Positions 24,046-33,682 of a DNA stretch of 64,000 bases are shown piece by piece. Source of the stretch: Nitrospirota bacterium. GTDB taxonomy: Bacteria; JACPQY01. The DNA lies in the NCBI GenBank assembly GCA_016180645.1, contig JACPAV010000033.1, forward strand, positions 31,843 to 95,842, written 5' to 3'. Both the position numbers and the translations under genes were made by a program. Position 1 is the first letter of the stretch, and every line of letters begins with the position of its first letter. The notes under the pieces are model-generated. The model was not told the origin of the DNA. It worked only from the letters and a program-made list of their open reading frames with translations, and made no database searches.

Positions 24046-26319
24046 ATGCCCCCATTTCGTCGTCTAACTTTCATTGTTGCCATCCTCTTGGCGCTGCCGT
24101 TGGAGACGGCCTTCGCCCAGAAGGAGTTCATTTCCCGAACCTTCCGCAAGCGGGGCAAAGAGACGCCGCTCCTGGGGCCGACGCTCATCGGTCAAACGGG
24201 ACTCTACGATGTTTATTCCGCCGACCGCTTTCCCAAAGGGGGCGTGGGGGTAAGCCTCTTCTCGACCTATTTCAAGCAGGACCAATTTCTATCTCCGACC
24301 ATCAACCACGCCAAGCAGGATGCCTTTCTCTCCTTCACGGTAGCCCCGTTTGAGACAACGGAGCAGCTCGGCATGGAATCCGGCTTCGAATTCTCCCTCA
24401 TGGGGAAGGTCACCTCCGATCGCGTGAAGGACACGCAGGTCAACGAGAGCCGCCAGGTTCAGGCCGCGGGCGACGTCGCGGTGGGATTCAAGTACTCGCT
24501 CAACCCCTGGGGGCCGCTCTACACCGGTATCAACGCATTCGGGTTTTTTCTGACGGGAGAGGAATCCGGTTCCTACGATGGGTCTGCCACCGGCGGCGCG
24601 GGGAGGGCGCTCATCACGCTCGACTTTGCCGAGGGGAAATCCGAGGAATCGATCGGTTTCCGGGTGCACCTGAACGGGGGCTATGCAATGGATCGGAGCG
24701 AGAACCTGCTGGCGAAGCGCAAGTTTCCCGTTCCGATGTCCGAGCGTTTCGCCCTGGGCGTGAACGGGGAGGACCAGTATCTGGCCGGCGCGGGGTTCGA
24801 GGTCATCCGCACTCCTGTGGCGTTCGTGGCGGAGGGGTCGCTGTCGTACGACACGGATTCCACGATCCTCGACGATGACGAACAGCCCTTCAAGATCCAA
24901 TTCCGGAACAACCCGCTCTACTTGACCCCGGGACTGCGACTGCTGCCGTTCGAGAACCTTGTGATTGACCTGGCTGTGCGGCTCGGCCAGCTCACGGAGC
25001 CGATTGCCTTCACAGAGGAGCGATCGGAAAAACTGGTGCCCGACCTCACCTATGTTTTCGGCATGAGCTACACGGACCTACCGAAGCGGGCTCGCGTGAA
25101 ACGTGTCGTCAAGAAACTCGCCCAAATCCGAGGGATCGTGACGGATGAGGCGACGCAGGCGCCCGTAGGAGGCGCCGTCATCAGCTTCGTGGATCCGCCG
25201 GACATACCGGCCGTGGCCAGCGATCCCGAGAAGGGGACGTACCTCGTGCAGAACCTCAAGCCGGGGGCCTACAGCATGAAGATCGAGCGGCCCGGGTACC
25301 ACCCGCAGAACGCCGAGGCGGAGATCAAAGCCACTGAAACGGTTGAACTCAACATTCAGATCGCGAAGATTCCCGACATTGTCCTGGGTACGCTCGAAGG
25401 GCGCGTGGAAGATCCGAACGGGAATCCGCTCGTGGCGGTCATCACCGTGGATCGGGACCGGGGGCGAACGGGGACGAGTCCGGCCACAGGCCAGTTCTCA
25501 ATCGCGCTTGAGGAAGGCGATCACTCGGTCATGGCCGAGAGCCAGGGGTTCAAACCTTACGTGAAAGACGTTGCGATTCAGACCGACAAGCCGACCCAGA
25601 TCCTCATTGTCCTTGAGCCCAGGGAGAAAGTCCGCGTCACCCAGGACAAGATCGTCATCTATGAAAAGGTTAATTTCCGCACCGGGGCGGCGGACATTCT
25701 GCCTGTGTCGTATTCCATCCTGGATGCCGTGGTGGACGTCATGAAGAAGTATCCGCAGTTCCGCGTGCGCGTGGAAGGGCACACGGACAACGTGGGCGGC
25801 CGGAAACGGAATATTGAGCTCTCGCAGGATCGAGCGGAGGCCGTGACGAAGTACTTGGAGTCCAAGGGTGTGGATGAATCGCGCTTGGAAGCAAAGGGGT
25901 ATGCGGATACGGTTCCCCTCGCCGACAACGAATCGGCGGAAGGGCGGAGCAAGAATCGCCGAGTGGAGTTTACGATTCTCGCCGGTCAATCCGCCCCGCC
26001 CGATTCCCGGCCTGCCGCCCCGGCAGCGCCTCCAACGACGCCCGCGCCGGGCGCCCCTTCTCCCGCGCCCACGCCATCGGCAACTCCGGCGGGCCCGGCG
26101 GCTCCATCAGGTCCGCTTGTGGAAATCGTAGATAAGAAACCCGTGGAGGCATTCTCTGTTCCGGGCGGACCGCTCACCGGCGGAAGTGTCGTCGGAACGG
26201 TGAAGCCGAAATCGAAAGTGCCGCTACTCGATCAGAAAGGTGACTGGCTCAAGGTGCGACTGCCCAACGGCCAGGAGGGCTGGATCAACAAGCGTTCGAC
26301 GCGCCCGCTCGTCAGGTAG
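24046..26319 (+). CDS. OmpA-family outer-membrane protein with carboxypeptidase-regulatory-like repeats and SH3 tail
   Basis: 757 residues from the ATG that opens the signal peptide (RRLTFIVAILLALPLETAFA). Residues about 30-340 are beta-rich and barrel-like. Two carboxypeptidase-regulatory-like domains follow (about 350-540: IRGIVTDEATQAPVGGAVIS and LEGRVEDPNGNPLVAVITVD). An OmpA C-terminal peptidoglycan-binding domain comes next (about 550-660: VRVEGHTDNVGG, LSQDRAEAVTKYLESKGV, NRRVEFTIL). After a Pro/Ala-rich linker, a bacterial SH3 domain ends the protein (LLDQKGDWLKVRLPNGQEGW). It should link the outer membrane to the wall. A final SH3 after an OmpA domain is uncommon. Confidence 0.87.
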   Translation: MPPFRRLTFIVAILLALPLETAFAQKEFISRTFRKRGKETPLLGPTLIGQTGLYDVYSADRFPKGGVGVSLFSTYFKQDQFLSPTINHAKQDAFLSFTVAPFETTEQLGMESGFEFSLMGKVTSDRVKDTQVNESRQVQAAGDVAVGFKYSLNPWGPLYTGINAFGFFLTGEESGSYDGSATGGAGRALITLDFAEGKSEESIGFRVHLNGGYAMDRSENLLAKRKFPVPMSERFALGVNGEDQYLAGAGFEVIRTPVAFVAEGSLSYDTDSTILDDDEQPFKIQFRNNPLYLTPGLRLLPFENLVIDLAVRLGQLTEPIAFTEERSEKLVPDLTYVFGMSYTDLPKRARVKRVVKKLAQIRGIVTDEATQAPVGGAVISFVDPPDIPAVASDPEKGTYLVQNLKPGAYSMKIERPGYHPQNAEAEIKATETVELNIQIAKIPDIVLGTLEGRVEDPNGNPLVAVITVDRDRGRTGTSPATGQFSIALEEGDHSVMAESQGFKPYVKDVAIQTDKPTQILIVLEPREKVRVTQDKIVIYEKVNFRTGAADILPVSYSILDAVVDVMKKYPQFRVRVEGHTDNVGGRKRNIELSQDRAEAVTKYLESKGVDESRLEAKGYADTVPLADNESAEGRSKNRRVEFTILAGQSAPPDSRPAAPAAPPTTPAPGAPSPAPTPSATPAGPAAPSGPLVEIVDKKPVEAFSVPGGPLTGGSVVGTVKPKSKVPLLDQKGDWLKVRLPNGQEGWINKRSTRPLVR

Positions 26320-26582
26320 AAGTATACTTCCTAGTCGTCAAGAACAAGTTACAAGTAGCTGTAATCAGACAAATATCAATTCGTGCCATAGTACATATTG
26401 GTAAGTGTATATACTTATAAGTATTTGTAGTTTATTGGAATATTAGCATTGCATTGTTGTGTATATTATATATACATCATGCGTGTTCGATCGGCCGAAA
26501 GATCAATATGCGCATGGTATATAATGTAATTATAGATAATTACAGGCTTGGCGCGTGTTGATGTGGCATCCGCATTGCATTT
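26320..26582. other. AT-rich intergenic block upstream of lipase
   Basis: About 260 bases of strikingly AT-rich DNA in a GC-rich window, with many TATA-like runs (TGTATATACTTATAAGTATT, TGTATATTATATATACATCA, TATATAATGTAATTATAGAT). A 12-base palindrome GAAGTATACTTC sits at 26319-26330. No reading frame is evident. It probably holds the lipase promoter, though no single -35/-10 pair stands out. Confidence 0.7.
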
Positions 26583-27554
26583 ATGTTCTTCATGAACATG
26601 AAGAGCTGGACGAAGGCAATCGGAATCGCGATGATGGCGGTGTCTCTCATGAACGCTTCGGAAGGCAGTTGCGGAGGCGGAACGACTCCGACCCCGACTC
26701 AGCCCAAGAATAAGTATCCGATCGTTTTCGTCCACGGCTTCGGCGGCTTCGATTTCCTCGCGGGTATTCCGTATTTCTACGGCGTCGAGAATCTTCTGAA
26801 GGCGCAGGGCTATCAGGTATTCATGACCGAAGAGAGTTCGTTCAACAGCGTTGAAGTTCGCGCGAAGCAGCTTTCCACGCAGGTCGAGAAGATCCTGGCG
26901 ATCACGGGCGCCAAGAAAGTGCATCTGGTCGGACACAGCATGGGCGGGTTGGACATCCGGTACGCCGCCACGCTGCTTCTGGGGAAGGACAAAGTGGCGT
27001 CGGTGACGAGCATCGCAGCCCCCCACCACGGGACCAAGATCGCCGACCTCGCCTGGGAGGCCGTCCGATTTGGAAAATACACTCCGGTCCTCAACGCGTT
27101 CATCAGCAGCATCGGTGGAACAATCACGAACGGCCGGATCGATCTTCCGCAGGACGTGGTGACGGCGCTCTGGAACCTGACAAGCGACTTCACCGACGGC
27201 GGCGGCACCAACACCGGCGCCGCATTCAACGAGATTGTGAAAGACCTGCCCGGCGTGCCGTACTTTTCCTACGCGGGCGTGACGACGTTTCATTTGACCC
27301 TCGACCCCGCCGATATTCTCCTGGCAGGTACGTCAGTGATTTTCCTGCCGGAAAAGAGCGACGGGATGGTGGAGCAATCTTCGACCCACTGGGGCACGGT
27401 GGTGAGCGACAAGTTGCCGGCGAATCACTTGGACGAGACCAACCACCTGCTCGGCGACTCCGGCGAGTTCGATGCGGCGGGCTTCTACACGTCCCTCGCA
27501 AGCAAGCTGGCCACGACCGAAGCGTCCTTCTCCACGCTCATCGCTTCGAAGTAG
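26583..27554 (+). CDS. Secreted triacylglycerol lipase, family I type
   Basis: A 323-residue alpha/beta hydrolase. After a hydrophobic N-terminus with a possible lipobox ending in Cys-Gly-Gly-Gly, the oxyanion segment PIVFVHGFGGFDFLAGIPYF and the nucleophile elbow GHSMGG (Ser119) match Pseudomonas/Burkholderia family I lipases, including the characteristic GIPYFYGVENLL wording. The Asp is probably in EKSDGMVEQSS and the His in LDETNHLLG. Family I.1/I.2 lipases usually need a Lif foldase, and none is encoded nearby. The gene is preceded by an AT-rich block and followed by repeat copy 3. Confidence 0.9.
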   Translation: MFFMNMKSWTKAIGIAMMAVSLMNASEGSCGGGTTPTPTQPKNKYPIVFVHGFGGFDFLAGIPYFYGVENLLKAQGYQVFMTEESSFNSVEVRAKQLSTQVEKILAITGAKKVHLVGHSMGGLDIRYAATLLLGKDKVASVTSIAAPHHGTKIADLAWEAVRFGKYTPVLNAFISSIGGTITNGRIDLPQDVVTALWNLTSDFTDGGGTNTGAAFNEIVKDLPGVPYFSYAGVTTFHLTLDPADILLAGTSVIFLPEKSDGMVEQSSTHWGTVVSDKLPANHLDETNHLLGDSGEFDAAGFYTSLASKLATTEASFSTLIASK

Positions 27555-27609
27555 GTTTCGAGGTCGAAACCGAGAGCAGCTATCGAGGCTTGGCCTCTAT
27601 GGGAACTTA

Positions 27610-27731
27610 GAGCCTCTAGCAGAATGCGTAGGGGAGGGTCTTCAGACCCTCCCGACAAGAGGGAGCAACCAAGAGGGAGCACCTGAAGGTGCTCCCCTAC
27701 GAGGAGGCAAGGACAAGAGTAGAGGCTCTTA
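27610..27731. repeat. Nested-palindrome repeat, copy 3 (about 122 bp)
   Basis: Begins AGAGCCTCTAGCAGAATGCG and ends TAGAGGCTCTTA. Hairpins GGGAGGGTCT/AGACCCTCCC and GGGAGCACCT/AGGTGCTCCC are present; the third hairpin is missing. The terminal TTA is the stop codon (TAA on the minus strand) of the desaturase gene. Confidence 0.92.
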
Positions 27732-28760
27732 CGCCGGGACGGGAACGGGGAGTACGGCGACCCATTGATCGTAGGCCCGCTGCATCCGGTCCATGAACTC
27801 CGAAACGACCTTCTCGCAATGGGGCTGCATTTCGGATTGGAGCTTGAAATAGCCTCGCTCGAGATTGCGCATGCCTTCGGCGAGGTGTCCGGCGAGTCGA
27901 ATCCGTTTTTCGGGAAGGCTGAGCTTGGAATCCCCGGCGAGATGATGAAGCGTTTCAGTCCATAGCTGAAGCGTACTCTCCATCCGGCCGATCCATCGGA
28001 CGGACTTGATTTCCGCGTAGCTTCGATCCCGGACGTAGATGGCGCCCGCCAGCCCCGCTTTGCGGAGAGCGTGGACGGCCGTCCAACCGAGATCGAATTC
28101 CCACCAGTGTTCCGAGAATCGGGCCGACCGGGGGTAGCGGTGATGATTGTTGTGCAGCTCCTCACCCCCGGCCACGATTGCCCAAGGCCAGAGGTTGCGG
28201 CTGGCGTCGTCCGTGGGGTGATTGCGATAGCCGAAGTAATGCCCCACGCCGTTGATCAGGCTGTTGCCGAGGAAGGGATGCCAGAGAATTTGGATCAGCC
28301 ACGCGATGAGACCGGGGAGCCACCCGAAAACCGCGCAGCAGATCGCGAGGAGAAGCAGGACGCCAACGATATTAAGAGGGGTGTAGATTCTTTTTTCGAT
28401 CCAATCTTCCGGTGTTCCGCGGCCATATTTCTCGAGGACCTCCGGATCGCGGCTGGCGCGGCGGTAGTAGACCACGCCTCTCAAGAAAATGTTCCAGAAC
28501 CCTTCCACCTTGGGGGAATGAGGATCGCCCTCGCGATCGACAAACGCGTGGTGCTTGCGGTGAACGGCGACCCACTCCTTCGTCACCATTCCCGTCGTGA
28601 GCCAGATCCAGAAGCGCATGAAATGAGCGGCGGCCGGATGGAGGTCCAAGGACCGGTGCGCCATGCACCGATGAAGAAAAACCGTTGCCGAAATGTTATT
28701 GAGCTGAGCGGAAATCAGCGCAGAAACGATCGCGGCCGTCCAATGGTCGCCGTTGAACAT
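27729..28760 (-). CDS. Acyl-CoA/acyl-lipid delta-9-type fatty acid desaturase
   Basis: A 343-residue membrane di-iron desaturase with the three histidine boxes HRCMAH (30-35), HRKHH (67-71) and HNNHH (203-207), and extra conserved His at GVGHYFGYRNHP. Hydrophobic stretches at about 130-165 fit the family's membrane hairpins. It introduces a double bond into membrane acyl chains using O2 and a reductase partner not seen here. The C-terminal ~80 residues form a soluble helical tail. Its stop codon lies in the end of repeat copy 3. It is convergent with the lipase. Confidence 0.9.
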   Translation of the reverse strand: MFNGDHWTAAIVSALISAQLNNISATVFLHRCMAHRSLDLHPAAAHFMRFWIWLTTGMVTKEWVAVHRKHHAFVDREGDPHSPKVEGFWNIFLRGVVYYRRASRDPEVLEKYGRGTPEDWIEKRIYTPLNIVGVLLLLAICCAVFGWLPGLIAWLIQILWHPFLGNSLINGVGHYFGYRNHPTDDASRNLWPWAIVAGGEELHNNHHRYPRSARFSEHWWEFDLGWTAVHALRKAGLAGAIYVRDRSYAEIKSVRWIGRMESTLQLWTETLHHLAGDSKLSLPEKRIRLAGHLAEGMRNLERGYFKLQSEMQPHCEKVVSEFMDRMQRAYDQWVAVLPVPVPA

Positions 28761-28788
28761 CTAGGAGTCATCCTACCCCATTCAGCCA

Positions 28789-29494
28789 ATGTGGACAAGG
28801 GCAGTCCACTTGCGCCGATCCGAGGATAGGGATGCTTCGTTGATTGTCGCCGGGACGGCTTGGGGCTTTTGGCAGGGCATCGGTTCGAGCGTGGCGGCCG
28901 ACGCGAAGAATCGTCAGATTGCCGGGGCGAGCTTCGTGGGTACATCGACCGCCGGTTTGATTTCGATGGGCGCGGCCCTCAGGCTGGATGTACCGCCGAT
29001 GAAAACGGCGCTTGCCGTGAGCGGTGGATTTTGGGGGGGCGTGGATTCCGTTTTGGGGCGGAATCGCGGGGGAACTGTCTTCGCGTCGAATTACGACGCT
29101 ATGCCTCGCGGGAAGTGACATCGGCTTAGTGGGTGCTTCGTTGGCGATGGCCGGCAGCGAAAGATCGGTGCGGGGGCTTCAAATCATGAATGTTGGGGGC
29201 TTGTCGGGCGCTGCGTTGGGAAGCGTAGTTGCGGGAATCGCCACTGTCCGGGCGAAGCCGGTGGCGGCCGCGACATCCATTGGAAGCGGAGCGGGATTGT
29301 TCATCGGCGCGATTGTGGCCGGCGCCACCGAGGGGCAAGGTAGGGATTCTGACGACGGGAGAATCGAGTTTTGGCGACGGAGGGGCCATTCGCTCTGGAA
29401 CCACGTGGGCTATTTCCCGGTCTATGAGCCGGATTGGAATGGATCCGGCCGGCCGATGCTTGGCTTCAGCGCGTTCGCCAGTATGGGGAAGTAG
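28789..29494 (+). pseudogene. Gly-rich hydrophobic protein interrupted by a frameshift at a G7 run
   Basis: Two overlapping plus-strand frames look like one protein. The first (28789-29118) contains GTAWGFWQGIGSS and SGGFWGG; the second (from about 29024 to 29494) continues with GGAWIPFWGGIAGEL, LVGASLAMAGSE and SGAGLFIGAIVAGAT. The join coincides with a run of seven G at 29033-29039, and a one-base change there would give one continuous glycine-zipper-like membrane protein of about 235 residues. It could be a true frameshift, a phase-variable tract or an assembly error. The N-terminus lacks a clear signal and may also be incomplete. I do not recognise the family. Confidence 0.55.
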
Positions 29495-29563
29495 CCGTTT
29501 GCCATCGGTTCCGCGCCACCTGCCGCCTGGCGAAGCACCCAGTCGGATTCCGCTGATTTAGGT

Positions 29564-29732
29564 ATTGAGAGCGTCTAACAGAATGCGAAGGGGAGGGTCT
29601 TCAGACCCTCCCGACAGGAGGGAGCAACCAAGAGGGAGCACCTGAAGGTGCTCCCCTACGAGGAGGCAAGGACAGGAGGGAGCATCTGAAGATGCTCCCC
29701 TACGAATCGGCATTCCGTTAGACGCTCTCAAT
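29564..29732. repeat. Nested-palindrome repeat, copy 4 (169 bp, complete form)
   Basis: The best-preserved copy. Terminal inverted repeats of 23 bases (29564-29586, starting ATTGAGAGCGTCTAACAGAA, against 29710-29732) match at 22 of 23 positions. Inside are three successive hairpins: GGGAGGGTCT/AGACCCTCCC, GGGAGCACCT/AGGTGCTCCC and GGGAGCATCT/AGATGCTCCC. It lies between the frameshifted gene and the 3' end of rhlE. Confidence 0.95.
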
Positions 29733-29764
29733 GCCACGCCTGACCTTCGGCCTACTCGTACGAC

Positions 29765-31096
29765 CTATCTGTGGCGGCGGCGCGCGCGGAACCTGGACCG
29801 CCCGAAACGGCCATGGAACCCGCCGCCGGGGCTTTTCCCCGGCTCAGGCTGTCGCGGGTGGCTTGGCGCGTGGGACGGCTGCGCCGCGTGGAGGGGCTTC
29901 CCGCCGGGGTGACCGGGGGCGCGCCTAGGTGGGTGCGTTGGATGGGCCGCGCGCGCGGGGGCGGCGGACTGCTTGGCGGAATAATCGAACCCCTCGATCT
30001 TTCGGCGCTCGAGGCGTGCGCCCAGCGCTCGCTCGATGTCGCGCACCATGGACTCGTCCTGATGGGTCACCAGCGTGAAGGCATCGCCGGTCTTTGCGGC
30101 GCGGCCCGTGCGACCGATGCGGTGGGTGTAGGCATCGGTCGTGTCGGGAACGTCGAAATTGATCACGTGCGTAATCTGGGAGATGTCGATGCCGCGCGAG
30201 GCGATGTCGGTGGCGACGAGGATATTGTAGCGACCCTCCCGGAAGCCATCGAGCGCGGCCTTTCGCCGGTTCTGCGAGAGATTACCCTGCAAGCAGGCAA
30301 CCTCCCGGCCCTTGTCCTGAAGATTCCTTGCCAGACGCTTGGCGCGGTGCTTGGTGCGAGTGAAAACCAGCACGGACGACCCGGCGGTCTGCTCCAGCAG
30401 CCTCGCCAGCAGCGCGGGCTTCAGGTGCTCGACCACCGGGTAAAGGGCGTGGGAAACCGTCGCCAGTGGCACGGTATGGTCGACTTGGACGGTGACCGGT
30501 TGGCGGAGGATCTCGTGCGCGAGCCGGCGGATGTCGTCCGGCATCGTGGCCGAGAAGAGCAACGTCTGCCGATTGGCCGGGAGTTGCTTGAGGATTCGGC
30601 GGATGTCGGGCAGGAAGCCCATGTCAAACATGCGGTCGGCTTCATCGATCACGAGGACATCCAGGTGCGATGGCTTGAAGGCACCGTGCTGCATATGGTC
30701 GAGCAGGCGCCCCGGGCAGGCCACGACGATTTCGACGCCGTTCCCGAGGCCGGTGACCTGGGGGCCGGCGCCGACCCCGCCGTACACCGTCAGGCTGCGC
30801 AGTCCCGTCTGCCGGCCGAGCTCGCGAAAAACATCCGCGATCTGGTCGGCCAGCTCGCGCGTTGGCGCGAGGATCAGCGCCCGGGTGACGCCGCGCGGGC
30901 CCGTAAGCAGGTGCTGAAGTATGGGGAGGGCGAAGGCCGCGGTCTTTCCGGTCCCCGTCTGCGCCAGGCCCATGACGTCGCGGCCCTGGAGGATGGGTGC
31001 GATGGATTGCAGCTGGATGGGCGTCGGTTTGGAATAGCCCAGCGCGCGGATGCCCGCAACGATCCTGGGATCGAAGTCAAAAGAAGAGAAGCTCAT
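29765..31096 (-). CDS. rhlE: DEAD-box RNA helicase, RhlE type
   Basis: A 443-residue ATP-dependent RNA helicase with all core motifs: Q motif (GYSKPTPIQLQSI), AQTGTGKT, PTRELADQIA, DEADRMFDMGF, SATMP, ATDIASRGIDI and HRIGRTGR. After the helicase core (ending about residue 370) comes a basic, His/Pro/Gly-rich tail ending in GRSRFRARRRHR, as often found in RhlE-type proteins for RNA binding. It acts in ribosome assembly or RNA turnover. It is divergent from the GT4 gene. Confidence 0.92.
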   Translation of the reverse strand: MSFSSFDFDPRIVAGIRALGYSKPTPIQLQSIAPILQGRDVMGLAQTGTGKTAAFALPILQHLLTGPRGVTRALILAPTRELADQIADVFRELGRQTGLRSLTVYGGVGAGPQVTGLGNGVEIVVACPGRLLDHMQHGAFKPSHLDVLVIDEADRMFDMGFLPDIRRILKQLPANRQTLLFSATMPDDIRRLAHEILRQPVTVQVDHTVPLATVSHALYPVVEHLKPALLARLLEQTAGSSVLVFTRTKHRAKRLARNLQDKGREVACLQGNLSQNRRKAALDGFREGRYNILVATDIASRGIDISQITHVINFDVPDTTDAYTHRIGRTGRAAKTGDAFTLVTHQDESMVRDIERALGARLERRKIEGFDYSAKQSAAPARAAHPTHPPRRAPGHPGGKPLHAAQPSHAPSHPRQPEPGKSPGGGFHGRFGRSRFRARRRHR

Positions 31097-31399
31097 GGTG
31101 TCACCCTTTCTATCTGTACGCGACCGGGAATTCCCGCATCAGCGAGCAAACGGCTTGTCCACGATGGGACTTGTCGGCGGCCTTGCAGAGGTGGGAGCGC
31201 CCTCGGCCGCTGTCTATTGTCTAACACATTCGGAGGCGGCCAACCCAACGTCGGCATGGCCATCCGCTAACCGTCATAGTATTATTTTGGAAACTTCTCA
31301 AACGAAGCGCTGATGGAGTACACTGTCCGGGCTCATGATTCACTGCGGCCCAGATCCTGACGATGTCATGATTGATGGCAGATATACATCTTTGACCTT
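31097..31399. other. Divergent intergenic region, rhlE / GT4
   Basis: About 300 bases upstream of two divergent genes. It must hold both promoters. I see no confident -35/-10 pair, no repeat and no reading frame worth calling. Confidence 0.5.
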
Positions 31400-33682
31400 A
31401 TGAAGCCCCGTTCCGAAATCCGCACGATCGCCTTTGTAGGGAACTACCTGCCCCGGCTCTGCGGTATCGCCACCTTCACAACGGATTTGTGCACGTCCGT
31501 GACGGCCCAGTTCCCGAAGGTACAGTGCTTCGCCGTGCCCGTGAACGACATCGAGGGGGGCTACGACTACCCCCACGATGTCCGTTTTGAAATTGAGGAG
31601 CAGAACTTGGCCTCGTATCGGCGGGCGGCGGATTTTTTGGGTATCAGCGACGTGGATGTGCTTTGTGTCCAACATGAGTACGGTATTTACGGAGGACCGG
31701 CGGGCGGGTACCTTCTAGCGCTCCTGCGCGAAGTGGATCTGCCTATCGTCACCACGCTCCACACCGTGCTCAAAGGACCCAACGCCGATCAAAAACGGGT
31801 GATGCAGGAACTGATCCAGCTCTCCACCCGCGTGGTGGTGATGTCCCATAAGGCGGAGGAATTCCTGAAGGGAGTTTACCATGCCCCCGCCGCCAAAATA
31901 GACATGATTCCCCACGGCATTCCCGAGACCTCTTTTGTGGATTCCGCTTTCTACAAGGATCTCTTCGGCGTGGAAGGCAAGCAGGTTCTCTTGACGTTCG
32001 GTCTGCTTTCTCCCAACAAGGGAATTGAGAACATGCTTAACGCCCTTCCCAAGATCGTGGCGGAACGCCCCGACGTGGTTTACATCATCTTGGGAGCCAC
32101 CCATCCGCACCTTTTGCGGGAGACGGGCGAGTCCTACCGCCTGGGCCTGGAATTGCTGGCCGAAAAGAACGGCGTCAAGAAGAATGTGATCTTTTACAAC
32201 CGCTTCGTGGATTTGGCCGAGCTCAAGGAGTTCATCGGCGCTGCGGACATCTACGTCACCCCCTATTTGGACGAAACCCAGATCGTGTCCGGGACTCTGG
32301 CCTATTGTTTCGGCGCGGGCAAGGCGGTGGTGTCCACTCCCTATTGGTACGCACGGGAGCTCTTGGCTGATCATCGGGGGGTATTGGTGCCCTTCAACGA
32401 TCCGGGCGCCATCGCCCGGGAGGTGGTGGGGCTTTTGTCGGACGATACCCGGCGCAACGCCCTGCGCAAGAACGCATACAAAATGGGGCGGGAGATGGTG
32501 TGGGGCAACGTGGCCTGTTCCTACATGCAGGTTTTTGAGAAGGCCCGGAATGAACGGGCCGGCTTGACCCGAAAGCTTTTCACGGTGAAGACGCTGGACA
32601 AGCAGCTCACAGGGCTGCCCGAAATGAAGTTGGACCACCTCTACCGGATGACCGACTCCACCGGCCTCTTTCAGCACGCCATCGCGGCGGTGCCGAACTT
32701 CCACACCGGGTACTGTACCGACGATAATGCCCGCGCCCTGATTTTGACGGTTCTTCTGGAGGAGTTGGGGATGGATTCCTCCCGTCTCTTGGACGCCGCC
32801 ACCACCTACGCTGCCTTCCTGCAATACGCCTTCGACCCGAAGCTGAAGCGTTTTCGGAACATCATGGGATTCAACCGGTCATGGAAGGATGAAACCATAT
32901 CCGAGGACTGTTGCGGCCGCGCGCTGGCGGCCCTGGGAACCTGCGTGGGCCGATCAAGAAACTCCGGCTTTCAAGTCCTGGCGGGACAGGTCTTCGCACA
33001 GGCGCTCTCTCCTGTGACGGGATTCAGCTCGCCCCGGGCTTGGGCGATGGCCTTGATCGGCGCCCACGAATACCTGCGACGATTTAACGGAGACCGGCAG
33101 GTCAGCCAGCTCCGGGACGCCCTCACCGACCTTCTGATGGGTCTCTACCATCGCACCGCCACCCCCGAGTGGCCTTGGTTCGAGGACTCGGTGACTTATA
33201 TGAACGCCGGGCTTCCCCACGCGCTGATTTTGAGCGGAAGGGAAACCTCCCGTGCCGACGTGCTCGAGATGGGCCTGAATACCCTGCGCTGGCTCACCAA
33301 GATCCAGACCTCCGAAGGGGGCTATCTGCGGCCCATCGGCTCCAACGGTTTTTATAAACGCGGTGGCGAGCGGGCGAATTTCGACCAGCAACCCATCGAG
33401 GCTCAGGCCATGGTGTCCGCCTGTTTGGAGGCTTACCGATGCACCTCGGATGACTATTGGTTCAGCCAGGCGCGCCGCGCCTTCGACTGGTTCTTGGGAC
33501 GCAACGACTTGGGCCTTTTCCTCTACGACCCCAATACGGGCGGATGCCGGGACGGGCTCCACGTGGACCGCGTGAACCAGAACCAGGGGGCCGAATCCAC
33601 CCTGGCGTTCCTCGTTTCTCTGGCGGAGATGCAGCGGGTGCACAACGAACTGGCCGCCTTCAAGAACTCGCCGCCCTCTTGA
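31400..33682 (+). CDS. GT4-family glycosyltransferase with C-terminal alpha-helical toroid domain
   Basis: 760 residues. Residues 1 to about 400 are a GT-B glycosyltransferase (VGNYLPRLCGIATFTTDL, a nucleotide-sugar site with LTFGLLSPNKGIENMLNALP and LAYCFGAGKAVVSTPYWYARELLAD). Residues about 420-750 form an (alpha/alpha)-type barrel like those in glycan-processing proteins (TGYCTDDNARALILTVLLEE, SEDCCGRALAALGTC, FDQQPIEAQAMVSACLEAYR, NQNQGAESTLAFLVSLAEM). The stop TGA is directly followed by the ATG of a GH130 gene. GT4-GH130 pairs of this type recur in diverse bacteria and suggest synthesis and phosphorolysis of a mannoside, but the acceptor is unknown. Confidence 0.85.
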   Translation: MKPRSEIRTIAFVGNYLPRLCGIATFTTDLCTSVTAQFPKVQCFAVPVNDIEGGYDYPHDVRFEIEEQNLASYRRAADFLGISDVDVLCVQHEYGIYGGPAGGYLLALLREVDLPIVTTLHTVLKGPNADQKRVMQELIQLSTRVVVMSHKAEEFLKGVYHAPAAKIDMIPHGIPETSFVDSAFYKDLFGVEGKQVLLTFGLLSPNKGIENMLNALPKIVAERPDVVYIILGATHPHLLRETGESYRLGLELLAEKNGVKKNVIFYNRFVDLAELKEFIGAADIYVTPYLDETQIVSGTLAYCFGAGKAVVSTPYWYARELLADHRGVLVPFNDPGAIAREVVGLLSDDTRRNALRKNAYKMGREMVWGNVACSYMQVFEKARNERAGLTRKLFTVKTLDKQLTGLPEMKLDHLYRMTDSTGLFQHAIAAVPNFHTGYCTDDNARALILTVLLEELGMDSSRLLDAATTYAAFLQYAFDPKLKRFRNIMGFNRSWKDETISEDCCGRALAALGTCVGRSRNSGFQVLAGQVFAQALSPVTGFSSPRAWAMALIGAHEYLRRFNGDRQVSQLRDALTDLLMGLYHRTATPEWPWFEDSVTYMNAGLPHALILSGRETSRADVLEMGLNTLRWLTKIQTSEGGYLRPIGSNGFYKRGGERANFDQQPIEAQAMVSACLEAYRCTSDDYWFSQARRAFDWFLGRNDLGLFLYDPNTGGCRDGLHVDRVNQNQGAESTLAFLVSLAEMQRVHNELAAFKNSPPS

